Assembly (NCBI RefSeq): GCF_030436345.1
Contig: NZ_CP124038.1
Coordinates: forward strand, 248,001 to 312,000
DNA: 64,000 bases
Origin: [Borrelia] tanukii
GTDB taxonomy: Bacteria > Spirochaetota > Spirochaetia > Borreliales > Borreliaceae
Reading direction: 5' to 3'
This document shows positions 27,546-36,956 of the stretch, piece after piece; the first letter of the stretch is position 1; each line of letters starts with the position of its first letter. The notes under the pieces were generated by a model. That model was not told the DNA's origin. It did not search any database and was given only the letters and a program-made list of their open reading frames with translations. The translations under genes were made by a program, and so were the position numbers.

Positions 27546-28052
27546 ATGAGAATATTTAAAGCTCACAAATATGAACTAGCATCAATTTTAGCTGCTTCCT
27601 TATTTTTAATAACTTTAATAAAGTTATTTTTATCATTTTACATAGTAAAAGGCGAATCAATGACCCCAACAATATTTGAAAAAAATTGGATTGTAAGTCA
27701 CAAATTTGCATATGGACTTAGACTTAAAAATCATCAAAAATACCTTTTATTATGGAAAAACCCACAAAAAAATGAAATGGTACTTATTAAAGATCCTATA
27801 ACAAACAAAATTGCCATCAAAAAAATCTTTGCAATTCCAGGAGAAAAATTTAAACAAATAGAAAAAAATAAAATATGCATACATGAATTAAATTTTAAAA
27901 TAGATGAAAATATTTTAAAAAAAAATACTAAAAAAATTCCTGATAATCACTATTTAGTTATAGGAGAAAATAAACAGACTTCATTAGACTCAAGAGATTA
28001 CGGATTTGTAAAAATTGATAACATATTGGGAAAAATAATTTATTACTTTTAA
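27546..28052 (+). CDS. lepB: Signal peptidase I
   Basis: Membrane serine protease that removes signal peptides during Sec export. The 168-residue protein is short but complete: one N-terminal membrane helix (about 14-33), the catalytic Ser in GESMTPT (about residue 39), the catalytic Lys in the KIAIKKIFAIPGE block (about residue 96), and the final SLDSRDYG box. It is transcribed divergently from the LysM/M23 gene and converges on the Hsp70-like gene. No strong Shine-Dalgarno sequence precedes the ATG. From memory other signal peptidase genes exist in the genus; this corresponds to BB0263. Confidence 0.95.
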   Translation: MRIFKAHKYELASILAASLFLITLIKLFLSFYIVKGESMTPTIFEKNWIVSHKFAYGLRLKNHQKYLLLWKNPQKNEMVLIKDPITNKIAIKKIFAIPGEKFKQIEKNKICIHELNFKIDENILKKNTKKIPDNHYLVIGENKQTSLDSRDYGFVKIDNILGKIIYYF

Positions 28053-28075
28053 AAAGTCTTATCCCTTTTAAGTCT

Positions 28076-29545
28076 TTAATCAATAATACATGTAAAAGTA
28101 TTTGAAAGACTTTCTTTTGCTACATTGTCAGATGAACTTGTAATTTTTATTTCAATAAAATTAGAAGAATTTGTCGCCAAGTCTTTAGCATTAACACTCA
28201 AAATACCACTTTCATTTAAAGTAAAAAGTACCTCTATTTTAGGAATTCCTTTTAAAGCTTTTTGAATGTTGCCAAAAGAAAACCTACCTATAGAATAATT
28301 CAAAGAAGCTTTTTTATATTCACCTTGAAGTATATGAATCTCAATTTCATCTTGATAATCATTGGTGGTCGTAAATAGCTTACTCCTAGAAATTGGTAAA
28401 GCAGTATTTCTCTCTATTAAAGTAAAAAATTCATTACCCCTTATCTCAAGCCCAAGAGAATAAGGAGTCACATCTTTAAACTTAATAACAGAGTCATTTC
28501 TAGAAAGGCTAAAGGCATGAATACCTGCGCCAATAGCTACAACTTCATCTTGATTTAAAGCGTCTAAAATCGAAACAGAAGGAAAAGATTCTTTTAAAAC
28601 TTTTTCAATCAAGGGGATCCTTGTTGAACCACCAGAAAGTATGATTTTCGAAACACTACTAATATCAACCCCAGAATCAGTAATACATTCCATAGATAAT
28701 TGAATAGTTTTGTCAATATATTCACTTATCATTGAATTAAATTCATTCCTTTTAAGCTTATAATTTAAATGCTTGCCATCAAGGAAAAGTAAAGTGATAT
28801 CAACTTCTTCCATAACAGATAAATTTTTTTTACCCTCTTCAATTCGTTCTCTCAGCTGTTCAAGAAGCACAACATCTTCTAAATTAAAATCAGGATATTC
28901 ATTTTTAAAACTATCTAAAACATGCTTTTCGATGATTTTATTAAAATCATTACCTCCAAGTCGGCTTTGTCCTTTAACCGAAAGAACAGTATAAGTATCA
29001 CCTTGTTTTTCCATAAGAGTTACATCAAAAGTTCCACCCCCAAGATCATAAATAAGAAAAATTCCATCAATCTGTCTTTCAAAAGCATAAGCAATAGCAG
29101 CTGCAGTTGGTTCATTAAGTATGGCCTTACAATTCAAACCAGCAAAATTTGCAGCCTCAACAACACCTCTCCTTTGAATCTCTGAAAAATATGCAGGAAC
29201 TGTTATTACAGCATTTTCAATCTCTTCCTCTAAAAATTTTTCAGCATTCTTTTTGACACTAGAAAGCAAATGTGCTGAAAGATATTCTGCTCTATAAAAT
29301 TCGCCATCTACTTTATAAAAAGTATTAGAACCCATATTGGTCTTAAAATCATAGAATGTTTTTTGAGGATTAACTAATATTTGATTTTTAGCAGAACTTC
29401 CAACAAGAACATCCTTATCTAAGAAAGAAACAATAGAAGGAGTCATTCGCTCACCCCTTTCATTTAATATTATCTTGGAACTAACATCAAAATACGATGC
29501 TACAGTATTTGTGGTTCCAAGATCAATACCTATCCATTTTTTCAT
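28076..29545 (-). CDS. Hsp70/DnaK-like protein lacking the C-terminal lid
   Basis: ATPase chaperone relative. ATG at 29545 (MKKWIGIDLGTTNT, 489 residues) is fixed by GGGGAGGT five bases upstream. The nucleotide-binding domain is complete, with GIDLGTTNT, NEPTAAAIAYA, IYDLGGGTFDV and LSGGSTRIP. A beta-rich substrate domain follows (about 375-475). The protein then ends, about 150 residues short of DnaK, so the helical lid and its tail are missing. It is not the main DnaK, which I recall elsewhere (BB0518). It is the last gene in the flagellar run and overlaps the SwrB-like gene. A role in flagellar protein handling is inferred from context. B31 counterpart BB0264. Confidence 0.92.
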   Translation of the reverse strand: MKKWIGIDLGTTNTVASYFDVSSKIILNERGERMTPSIVSFLDKDVLVGSSAKNQILVNPQKTFYDFKTNMGSNTFYKVDGEFYRAEYLSAHLLSSVKKNAEKFLEEEIENAVITVPAYFSEIQRRGVVEAANFAGLNCKAILNEPTAAAIAYAFERQIDGIFLIYDLGGGTFDVTLMEKQGDTYTVLSVKGQSRLGGNDFNKIIEKHVLDSFKNEYPDFNLEDVVLLEQLRERIEEGKKNLSVMEEVDITLLFLDGKHLNYKLKRNEFNSMISEYIDKTIQLSMECITDSGVDISSVSKIILSGGSTRIPLIEKVLKESFPSVSILDALNQDEVVAIGAGIHAFSLSRNDSVIKFKDVTPYSLGLEIRGNEFFTLIERNTALPISRSKLFTTTNDYQDEIEIHILQGEYKKASLNYSIGRFSFGNIQKALKGIPKIEVLFTLNESGILSVNAKDLATNSSNFIEIKITSSSDNVAKESLSNTFTCIID

Positions 29546-30044
29546 GAATACCTCCCCTATGTATTGAAACAATTAGCTCAACCTCGCCTAGATCTAACTT
29601 GAACTTTTTAGCAATAGCTTCAAAAGACATGCCTTGTTCATGGAGTAAAATAATCTGATTGCGAACATTATAACTTTCTTTTATTATATTTTTTTCAATA
29701 GTAGGTATAGAATAATCCAAATTGCTTTTATAAATTCCATCACTCTTAGATCCAAAACTAGAAGAACTATTCCCAGGAATAGAACTATTGTTAAAACCCA
29801 ACAATCTCTGATCAAGAATTTCAATTCTCTCATCAACCTCTTTAATGATTCTATTTAAACTTTCAATTTTTATTTCAATAATATTTATATTTCTATCCGT
29901 AGCTTGATTGATTTCAATAATTGTTTTATCTACCTCGCTTTTGAACTTTTTAAGTATGCTATTAGATTTTATTTTCAAATTAACATACACATGAAAATAT
30001 ATAAAAATAAATATAATTAAAATAAAATAAAAAACAACAAACAT
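29523..30044 (-). CDS. SwrB/DUF6115-like membrane protein of the flagellar operon
   Basis: Protein of 173 residues: one N-terminal membrane helix (about 1-20), a coiled-coil region (about 30-85), a low-complexity linker, and a C-terminal helix-turn-helix-like segment EQGMSFEAIAKKFKLDLGEV. This layout and end motif resemble SwrB of Bacillus, whose gene also closes the fla/che operon and which helps switch on flagellar export. The similarity is by eye. It overlaps the Hsp70-like gene by 23 bases. B31 counterpart BB0265. Confidence 0.78.
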   Translation of the reverse strand: MFVVFYFILIIFIFIYFHVYVNLKIKSNSILKKFKSEVDKTIIEINQATDRNINIIEIKIESLNRIIKEVDERIEILDQRLLGFNNSSIPGNSSSSFGSKSDGIYKSNLDYSIPTIEKNIIKESYNVRNQIILLHEQGMSFEAIAKKFKLDLGEVELIVSIHRGGIHEKMDRY

Positions 30045-30063
30045 ATAAAAATCCTAAAACATT

Positions 30064-30366
30064 TTATCTCTTAATGTTAACATTTTTACCAATTTTAGGA
30101 TCCTCAAATTTACCAGAATATAAACTAAGCATTGCCTTATCTTCATTCTTATTTTTTTTTACTGGAAATGAAAGCAAAAAATTATTCTCAACTTTACTAA
30201 CTGCACATACATTACTAACCTCAGAATCAGTATGATAATTTCTTAAAAATCTAAACCTGGTATTTTGATTAATTTTTAATCTTTTACGCTTTTCATCTTC
30301 ACTTAAAAATTGTCTAGCCTTAAAAGAACTAACAACAGATATTTTAAAAACTTCATATACATCCAT
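30064..30366 (-). CDS. Small basic protein of unknown function in the flagellar operon
   Basis: Protein of 100 residues if the ATG at 30366 (MDVYEVFKISVV) is used; AAGGA lies seven bases upstream. An in-frame TTG six bases earlier is too close to that site. It is basic, has no signal or membrane segment, and belongs to no family I know. It lies between fapA and the SwrB-like gene with 20-base gaps, so it is surely part of the same transcript. B31 counterpart BB0266. Confidence 0.82.
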   Translation of the reverse strand: MDVYEVFKISVVSSFKARQFLSEDEKRKRLKINQNTRFRFLRNYHTDSEVSNVCAVSKVENNFLLSFPVKKNKNEDKAMLSLYSGKFEDPKIGKNVNIKR

Positions 30367-30391
30367 ATACAAATCCTTATATTAAAGATCT

Positions 30392-32296
30392 TCACCCAGA
30401 CTTAAAAGGAATATAAGTCATAACTTTAATATAATTATCATCTTCTACAAAAGTAACGTTGCTGTAATCTTTTGAAAGCTCATAAAAAGCATTTTTAATA
30501 TAAAGCTTAACGCCTGAGCAAGCTATATTTTCAACAGAAACCTTACCCTCTATCTTAGTATTTTCAAGCTCATTTTGTAAATCAATTCGCTTAGTCTCTA
30601 TCATTTTTATTTCCATTCTAAGAATTTTACTCTCATTAACAAATTCATTGTAACTATCAATCTTTAAGGATTTTTCTGCCTTATCTGTAATGAGCACAAT
30701 ATTCTTTTTTAACGCAACAATATCTTTAGTTAAAACTTCTAGTCGCTTTTCAATCTTTTCAAGATGATTGTTAAACCTAGTTAGTAAATCTTTAATTTCA
30801 GGATCATAGCCAACATCAATACAAGTTTCGCAGCTTCTATCAGAACCTATAGAATACGCTCTAACCTCTTCTTTAGCATAAACATTAGAACCAACTATTT
30901 TTGATTTTTTACCTATGCAAAGAACTCTCTTTTTAGAAGAAACTGAAGAATTCACAATGCCCCTTAATACTTCAACTTCTCCACCACAATTTAAAGTAAC
31001 ATTTTCTAAAAACTTAGCCCTAATATTACCTCGTGCATAAATCTTAGAATCACCTTTACCATTCACACCACTATGGAAAATAATAGGCCCATCAGTTTTT
31101 AAATTGCATCGCCCCACTAATCCTTTCACTTCTATTCCGCTTTTAGCCATAATGTTGTATCCATCTAAAACATTACCTTGGACAAGAACCATTCCATTAT
31201 TTACTATATCTCCAGTAGCAGGCCCAACATCACCCTTGACCAAATAAACATTATGGACAGATATTACACCATCTGAAACAGACATATACCCATTACATTT
31301 TGCACGAATTTTATAACCATCTTTAAAAGTATTTTCACCTAAAACAAAATTAATATCTTGTCCACTCTCTGATCTTAATACTTTGCCAAAAACGGTATAA
31401 CCGTCTACACCTTTCTCAAAGGGAATAATTCTAGCCAATTCCTCGCCTTCAACAACATTCCTAAATCCTATACTTGAAACCTCATATTCACCAAGTCTAT
31501 TATTTTCATCAACAATAAAATCAACATAAGAATCCCTGCCCTTTACTGGTTCTAACCCCCTTGCAAGCTCAATAGGCTCACCATAAACAGGGTAATCCAC
31601 AAATTTTGATACTTTATCCTTAAGTATTGCAATATCTATTACTCCATATTTTCTCAGGATATTGAAAATATCTTGTGCAAAAATTTCAGCCCCATTAATT
31701 CCGGGCGTAGTAAATTCAATAGTAACTGACATTGAATTTTCTGATATTTGAACCATCATTGTAACATTTTCAGAAGGATCAGATTCAAAATCAGCAATTT
31801 TTTCATAGTATCCACTAGCATTTTCAACTATACCTTTCACAATGTCTTTATCAAACTTTTCAATATTGCCATGTAATTCTAATTTAGAAAAAACATCTTG
31901 ATACTTAATAGGAATTCCTTGCCCCTTAGATGAGGTAACCTTTAGAAATACACCCTTAGAAGATTTCCTAATAAAAAATTCACCATCCGATGAAATTGTT
32001 TTTTCTTCTCCTGAATCATCTTTTGAATCAAGAGACACTTTAGGCTTGCTAGAAGAATGTCTATAGGCAACTATTCTCCATTTTTTCTTCCCATACCCTA
32101 ATATGCCATTACTACCTTTTAACAAAATCTCATAATCTAATTCTTTATAAGGCACTGAAAGCTCTAAAGAAGCATCGTTTAAGGCTTCTTCAAGAGTATC
32201 TGCTTCTATTTCTATCAAATCAACATGATTTTCTCTTTCCAAATAAGATCGCATTTTATCACAAAGTTCAGAAAAATTTATAACTCTGCCGTCCAT
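30392..32296 (-). CDS. fapA: FapA (DUF342) family protein with Jag-like N-terminal domain
   Basis: Protein of 634 residues. The N-terminal 75 residues match the Jag_N pattern (EADTLEEALNDASLELSV then GSNGILGYGKKKWRIVAY). The middle and C-terminal part is the FapA region, with long beta-repeats rich in Gly and Val (about 330-500) and a coiled coil near 505-590. FapA-type proteins are encoded beside flagellar genes in many bacteria and affect flagellar assembly or envelope polymer metabolism; the mechanism is not settled. ATG at 32296 follows AAGGA. Neighbours are flagellar. B31 counterpart BB0267. Confidence 0.88.
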   Translation of the reverse strand: MDGRVINFSELCDKMRSYLERENHVDLIEIEADTLEEALNDASLELSVPYKELDYEILLKGSNGILGYGKKKWRIVAYRHSSSKPKVSLDSKDDSGEEKTISSDGEFFIRKSSKGVFLKVTSSKGQGIPIKYQDVFSKLELHGNIEKFDKDIVKGIVENASGYYEKIADFESDPSENVTMMVQISENSMSVTIEFTTPGINGAEIFAQDIFNILRKYGVIDIAILKDKVSKFVDYPVYGEPIELARGLEPVKGRDSYVDFIVDENNRLGEYEVSSIGFRNVVEGEELARIIPFEKGVDGYTVFGKVLRSESGQDINFVLGENTFKDGYKIRAKCNGYMSVSDGVISVHNVYLVKGDVGPATGDIVNNGMVLVQGNVLDGYNIMAKSGIEVKGLVGRCNLKTDGPIIFHSGVNGKGDSKIYARGNIRAKFLENVTLNCGGEVEVLRGIVNSSVSSKKRVLCIGKKSKIVGSNVYAKEEVRAYSIGSDRSCETCIDVGYDPEIKDLLTRFNNHLEKIEKRLEVLTKDIVALKKNIVLITDKAEKSLKIDSYNEFVNESKILRMEIKMIETKRIDLQNELENTKIEGKVSVENIACSGVKLYIKNAFYELSKDYSNVTFVEDDNYIKVMTYIPFKSG

Positions 32297-32298
32297 AT

Positions 32299-32778
32299 TT
32301 ATTCCTTCTTGCTCATTAAAGTTTTAATAGCATCTGCAACAACTTTTGGATCATTATCTTCAATAAATGACATTTTTTTAATCTTGTCACTCCCTTTACT
32401 CATGTCTTCAGTCTCAAATTTATACTTTTTGACTTCTTTTATAAAATCAACATTACTACTGTTATTTTGATAATTCTCATGAAGAGGATTTTTATTTCGA
32501 AAATCTTGATTTTCGTTCAAGTCCTTATAAACCTTCTTATCATCTTGAAGCTTATTTTCCGTATCACCAGACAATTCTGTTGAAAAAAGATTCGATAAAT
32601 ATTTCTTATAAATAAACTCAATTAAAAGTCCAATAACAAAAAAAAATACAAACTGTAAAAAAGACCTTATTAAGATTGTAAAAAATGGCAAACCACAAAA
32701 CAAACCTAAAATTGCCGAAATAAACAATGCCGACATACTAGCTAATAAAATATACTTTAATTCCCTACTTACAAACAT
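32299..32778 (-). CDS. Small two-helix membrane protein with FliF-like C-terminal tail
   Basis: Protein of 159 residues that I do not recognise as a named family. Two membrane helices (about 9-30 and 36-58) put both ends in the cytoplasm. A charged linker follows. The last residues, DPKVVADAIKTLMSKKE, resemble the FliG-binding tail of FliF in this window (KPEDVAKLIRTWLLKNA): Pro, Val-Ala, Ile and Thr fall at the same spacing. It lies two bases upstream of fapA and six bases after flhG. B31 counterpart BB0268. A link to the flagellar switch is inference. Confidence 0.83.
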   Translation of the reverse strand: MFVSRELKYILLASMSALFISAILGLFCGLPFFTILIRSFLQFVFFFVIGLLIEFIYKKYLSNLFSTELSGDTENKLQDDKKVYKDLNENQDFRNKNPLHENYQNNSSNVDFIKEVKKYKFETEDMSKGSDKIKKMSFIEDNDPKVVADAIKTLMSKKE

Positions 32779-32784
32779 AATGCC

Positions 32785-33672
32785 CTACTCCACACCAAAA
32801 AATCTTAATATAAAGCCTATAACACCTCTTCTTTTTCTGCTGTCTAGAGAAACCTCCTCAAGAGTGGCAACAATAGAATCAAGACAATAACTAGCTTTGC
32901 TATTTGGATTTACCAAAACAAAAGGTTTTTGCTTAAAAACAGAACTCCTAACATTTTGATCCTCATAAATATATCCCAAATAATCAATATTTAAGTTTAA
33001 AAATTGCCCTGAAATATCTATAACCTTTTTGGCAACTCCCTTAGCTTCACTAACATTAGCTACTCTATTAACAATAAGTCTTAAATTTTTTAAATTCTCC
33101 ATCTTGTAAGACAATACCTTTATTATTCCATAAGCATCCGTAATCGAAGTGGGCTCTGGAGTAGTAACAATAACAACATCATCACTAGAAAGCAAAAACG
33201 AAATAACTTGCCTTGAAATCCCAGCACTAGTATCTATTACAACTATATCATATTCATATATTTTTAATAATTCTTTTATAAATTTATTAACATCAACATC
33301 AGAGAGATCTAAAAGCTCCATTGTACCAGAAGCACCGGCTAAAAGATCAATATTGTATTCTGTCTTTGTTATTACTTCTCTAATATCACGACTTTGAGCA
33401 ATCATATGATATATACTGTACTTAGGAATAACTCCAAGCAAAATATTAACATTAGCCATTCCAATGTCAGCATCAAGTATTAATACTTTTTTGCCAAGCT
33501 CAGAATATTTAAGAGCAAGTCCAATTGCAATATTGCTTTTACCAACACCGCCTTTGCCACTACTAACAGCAATAAATCTTGTTTTACTGTTTTGAACTTT
33601 CTCATCAACTGAAAAATTAAATTTACCATTTAATTTCATCATATCTCTTAAACTTTGAGCTTGATCTTCCAT
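32785..33672 (-). CDS. flhG: MinD-like ATPase FlhG (YlxH)
   Basis: P-loop ATPase of 295 residues that works with FlhF to set flagellar number and place. The deviant Walker A is [12 protein letters not shown] (about residues 38-49), followed by [10 protein letters not shown] and the DTSAGIS switch. It starts at ATG 33672, eleven bases after flhF, the usual gene pair. The N-terminal segment [10 protein letters not shown] resembles the FlhG helix that activates the FlhF GTPase. Lyme spirochetes carry several flagella near each pole, where this system should act. B31 counterpart BB0269. Confidence 0.95.
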   Translation of the reverse strand: MEDQAQSLRDMMKLNGKFNFSVDEKVQNSKTRFIAVSSGKGGVGKSNIAIGLALKYSELGKKVLILDADIGMANVNILLGVIPKYSIYHMIAQSRDIREVITKTEYNIDLLAGASGTMELLDLSDVDVNKFIKELLKIYEYDIVVIDTSAGISRQVISFLLSSDDVVIVTTPEPTSITDAYGIIKVLSYKMENLKNLRLIVNRVANVSEAKGVAKKVIDISGQFLNLNIDYLGYIYEDQNVRSSVFKQKPFVLVNPNSKASYCLDSIVATLEEVSLDSRKRRGVIGFILRFFGVE

Positions 33673-33683
33673 TATAACTTTCC

Positions 33684-34850
33684 TTAATAATAAGATTTAC
33701 TTTTTATTTTCTTAATAAACTCTGCATCATCGCTTATTCTGTAGCCATTTATTCTTCTAATAAAAGTAAGTGGTTCTGCAACACTGATATTATGAGGAAC
33801 AATTTGCCCATCCGTAACATAAGAAACTACTTTCTTCATTTCATAAATCAAACTTATCAAATTTCCAACACAAGTGGTTTCATCCACTTTGGTAAAAATC
33901 ACAGTTTTATAATTAAAAGGAGAGAATTGGTGAAATATTTCTTTAACATCTGATGTTTTTGTAGTAGAACTCACAGCCAAATGAAATTCAGCATCTCTTC
34001 CACAAGCATTAAGAAGCTCCTTCATCTCAGCAAGCTTCATAAAATCTTTAGGACTTTTGCCAATTGTATCAACAAGTATAAGATCGAAATCCTTTGAATC
34101 AGTAATTTCATCTTTTAAATCTTTAAAAGACTCAATTGCTCTAACCGGAATGCCCATAATATCACCATAAGTTTGAATTTGTTTTTTAGCCCCAATACGA
34201 TAATTATCAATAGTAATAATCTTAATATTTAAACTCTTAGATTCTCCATTAATACCATAAATTGCTGCAAGTTTTGCAATTGTAGTGGTCTTTCCAACAC
34301 CTGTTGGACCAACTAAAATAAAAACCCTTTTCTTAAGATCATCAATAATAGATCCTGAACATTTAATTGTCCTTGCAATATACAAAACAACATCCTCTCT
34401 AACTCTCTCATAATCATCAAGATCGGACAAACTGAATTCTCTCTTAATAAACTCATTAATGTCTTTAATATAATTTTCAGAAAAATCATTTTCTCTTAAA
34501 ATATCTTCAATTTTTGTAATTGTCGGATGATTAATATTTTCTTTTTTGTGAGCAAGTTCTGTTTTAAGAGACTTAACTTCTTTAAGCACATCTTCAATTG
34601 AAGAATTTTCTTCTCTTTTAATGCTTTGAAGGATCTTTCGCTTTTCATCCTCAACATTAATCTGTTGATTACCAATGTCGTATCTAACATAACCTGAGAC
34701 TTCAACCCAATCTTTGCTAAACAAACCCAAAATTCCTCCATGAGGAATGGTTTTATAGGTCATGACCCTAGCATTCTTGCCATATTTTTTCTTAATTATT
34801 TCTATAACTTCATTATAAGTTGGACCTTTTTCTGTAAAATACTGAACCAT
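33684..34850 (-). CDS. flhF: Signal-recognition-type GTPase FlhF
   Basis: SRP-family GTPase that marks flagellar sites. ATG at 34850 ([12 protein letters not shown], 388 residues) is preferred over an in-frame TTG 15 bases upstream that abuts the flhA end. The N-terminal B domain is followed by the NG domain with P-loop [39 protein letters not shown] (normally DTAGRS) and TKVDET. It lies between flhA (five-base separation or slight overlap depending on start) and flhG. B31 counterpart BB0270. Confidence 0.95.
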   Translation of the reverse strand: MVQYFTEKGPTYNEVIEIIKKKYGKNARVMTYKTIPHGGILGLFSKDWVEVSGYVRYDIGNQQINVEDEKRKILQSIKREENSSIEDVLKEVKSLKTELAHKKENINHPTITKIEDILRENDFSENYIKDINEFIKREFSLSDLDDYERVREDVVLYIARTIKCSGSIIDDLKKRVFILVGPTGVGKTTTIAKLAAIYGINGESKSLNIKIITIDNYRIGAKKQIQTYGDIMGIPVRAIESFKDLKDEITDSKDFDLILVDTIGKSPKDFMKLAEMKELLNACGRDAEFHLAVSSTTKTSDVKEIFHQFSPFNYKTVIFTKVDETTCVGNLISLIYEMKKVVSYVTDGQIVPHNISVAEPLTFIRRINGYRISDDAEFIKKIKSKSYY

Positions 34851-34854
34851 AATA

Positions 34855-36948
34855 TTATTCTTCAACCTCTACTGTTTTAAGAACATTAACTTTAATATTT
34901 TGGGGAACCTCTAAAACAGACATAACAACAAGCTCTGGAATCTCTCTACTTGTTATCACTTTTATTATAGGTCTTGACGATTCGCTTGAGAGAACAACTG
35001 GATAAAAACCTTCTGCTTGAACCTCATTTACAATTTTGAAAAGTTCATAAATAAATTTAGTTTTCAAATTAGGATCAATTGAACTTATAAGATTGTTATT
35101 AGATTCTATACGAGAATCAATTATTATTTGCTCAAAACTGGGATTTAAAGTTATTACATTAAGCTCAGAATTTAAGTCTAAATATCCACTAGTTATTTGT
35201 CTTCCAATTGATTGTCTACATTTTTCAATCAAGAAAAATATATCCTTAGTAATACTTGTGAAATCTGCAATTGTTTCAAAAATTGTAACCAAATTGCGAA
35301 TTGAAACCTGCTCTTTTAATAGGCCCTGTAAAACCCTTTGAATCTCTCCAACTGAAAAATTCTTAAGGACCTCTTCAACAATAGCCCCATAATCTTTCTT
35401 AAAAACATCAAGGGTATTTTGAACATCTTGACGAGTCAAAATTTCGTAAGAATGTCTTTTAATAAGCTCCGTCATATGAGTAGCAATAATAGAAGGAGGA
35501 TCTACAACAGTATATCCCAATTTTTCAGCAGTTTCTCGCCCATCATCATTTACCCAAAGAGAAGGAAGTCCAAATGAAGGATCTCTAACAAGATCTCCAT
35601 CTATTCCAGAATCAATTCCAATATTTATCACTAAAAATTTACCAAGCTTAATCTCACCTCGCCCAACTTCAACCCCTCTTAGTTTAAAAGAATAAGCATT
35701 GGGCTGAAGTCGCATATTGTCAACTATTCTAATCTTAGGCACAACTATTCCAAATTCAAATGCAATCTCACGCCTTATTTTAACAATACGATCAAGTAGT
35801 TCAGAAGTTTTTGTATCATCAACTATTGGGACAAGATTATATCCAATCTCAAGAGCTAACGGATCAAGAGGAACAACAGGCGCAACATCTTTATCTGAAT
35901 AAATTGCCGCTTGCTCTTCTTCTAGTTTCATTTTTTCATCAATTTCTTCTCTACGTCTTACGCCTGAAAGAGAATAAGCTAAAAATGCAATTAACAAACT
36001 TAAAAAAATAAGAATTAAAGTTGGAAATCCAGGAAGAAAAGCTAAAAAAAACAAAAATCCAGAAACAATCCAATAAATTCCTAAATGATTTGTGAATTGC
36101 TCAAAAATCTCGCCACCAAAACTATTTTTTGAAATAGATCTAGTAACAATCAAACCCGTAGCCGTTGAAATTAAAAGAGCCGGTAATTGAGAAACAAGCC
36201 CATCACCAACCGTCAATGACACATAATTATTAAGAGCTTCGCTAAAGTTAAGACCTTGCAAAGTTATTCCTACCAACAAACCACCAAGAATATTTATAAG
36301 GGTTATCAAAAATCCAACCTTAACGTTTCCCGATACAAACTTAGAAGCTCCATCCATTGCGCCATAAAAATTGACTTCAGATTGCAAATCATTCTTTTGC
36401 CTTGTAGCCTCTTCTTCTGTCAAATTTCCAGAACTGTAAGCAGAGTCAATGGCCATTTGCTTGCCGGGAAGTGCATCAAGAGCAAATCGAGCTGCAACTT
36501 CAGCTACCCTTGTTGCTCCTTTGGTAATTACAATAAATTGAACAGCAATGATTATTATAAATATTACAAACCCAATAACAAGTCCTTGAATTCCAGAACT
36601 ACCTACAACAAATGTGCCAAATGTTCTTATCATTTGCCCATCAAAATTTATACCTTTAGTTAAAATCAATCTGGTAGAAGAAATATTAAGAACAAGTCCA
36701 AAAATAGTCATCACAAGTAACAAAGTAGGAAAAACAGAAAAATCTAGAGATCTCTTAGAATAAAGAACAATTAAAATAATTAAAAGACTTATTACCAAAT
36801 TAACCGTAATCAAAACATCCAAAATAACCGCAGGAAGGGGTAAAATAAACCCAGCAACAATAAATATTAAACCAACCGAAATTATTAAATCAGACTTATT
36901 ATTAAGCCCCAAATATCCTAATATAGAATTTTTTCTAGCATCCAACAA
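34855..36948 (-). CDS. flhA: Flagellar export gate protein FlhA
   Basis: Largest membrane component of the flagellar type III export gate. The 697-residue protein has about eight membrane helices in the first 330 residues and the FHIPEP-family loop (for example the block around ATRVAEVAARFALDALPGKQ), then the cytoplasmic ring-forming domain that docks chaperone-substrate complexes. ATG at 36948, nine bases after flhB. Length is typical. B31 counterpart BB0271. Confidence 0.97.
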   Translation of the reverse strand: MLDARKNSILGYLGLNNKSDLIISVGLIFIVAGFILPLPAVILDVLITVNLVISLLIILIVLYSKRSLDFSVFPTLLLVMTIFGLVLNISSTRLILTKGINFDGQMIRTFGTFVVGSSGIQGLVIGFVIFIIIIAVQFIVITKGATRVAEVAARFALDALPGKQMAIDSAYSSGNLTEEEATRQKNDLQSEVNFYGAMDGASKFVSGNVKVGFLITLINILGGLLVGITLQGLNFSEALNNYVSLTVGDGLVSQLPALLISTATGLIVTRSISKNSFGGEIFEQFTNHLGIYWIVSGFLFFLAFLPGFPTLILIFLSLLIAFLAYSLSGVRRREEIDEKMKLEEEQAAIYSDKDVAPVVPLDPLALEIGYNLVPIVDDTKTSELLDRIVKIRREIAFEFGIVVPKIRIVDNMRLQPNAYSFKLRGVEVGRGEIKLGKFLVINIGIDSGIDGDLVRDPSFGLPSLWVNDDGRETAEKLGYTVVDPPSIIATHMTELIKRHSYEILTRQDVQNTLDVFKKDYGAIVEEVLKNFSVGEIQRVLQGLLKEQVSIRNLVTIFETIADFTSITKDIFFLIEKCRQSIGRQITSGYLDLNSELNVITLNPSFEQIIIDSRIESNNNLISSIDPNLKTKFIYELFKIVNEVQAEGFYPVVLSSESSRPIIKVITSREIPELVVMSVLEVPQNIKVNVLKTVEVEE

Positions 36949-36956
36949 TAGAACCT

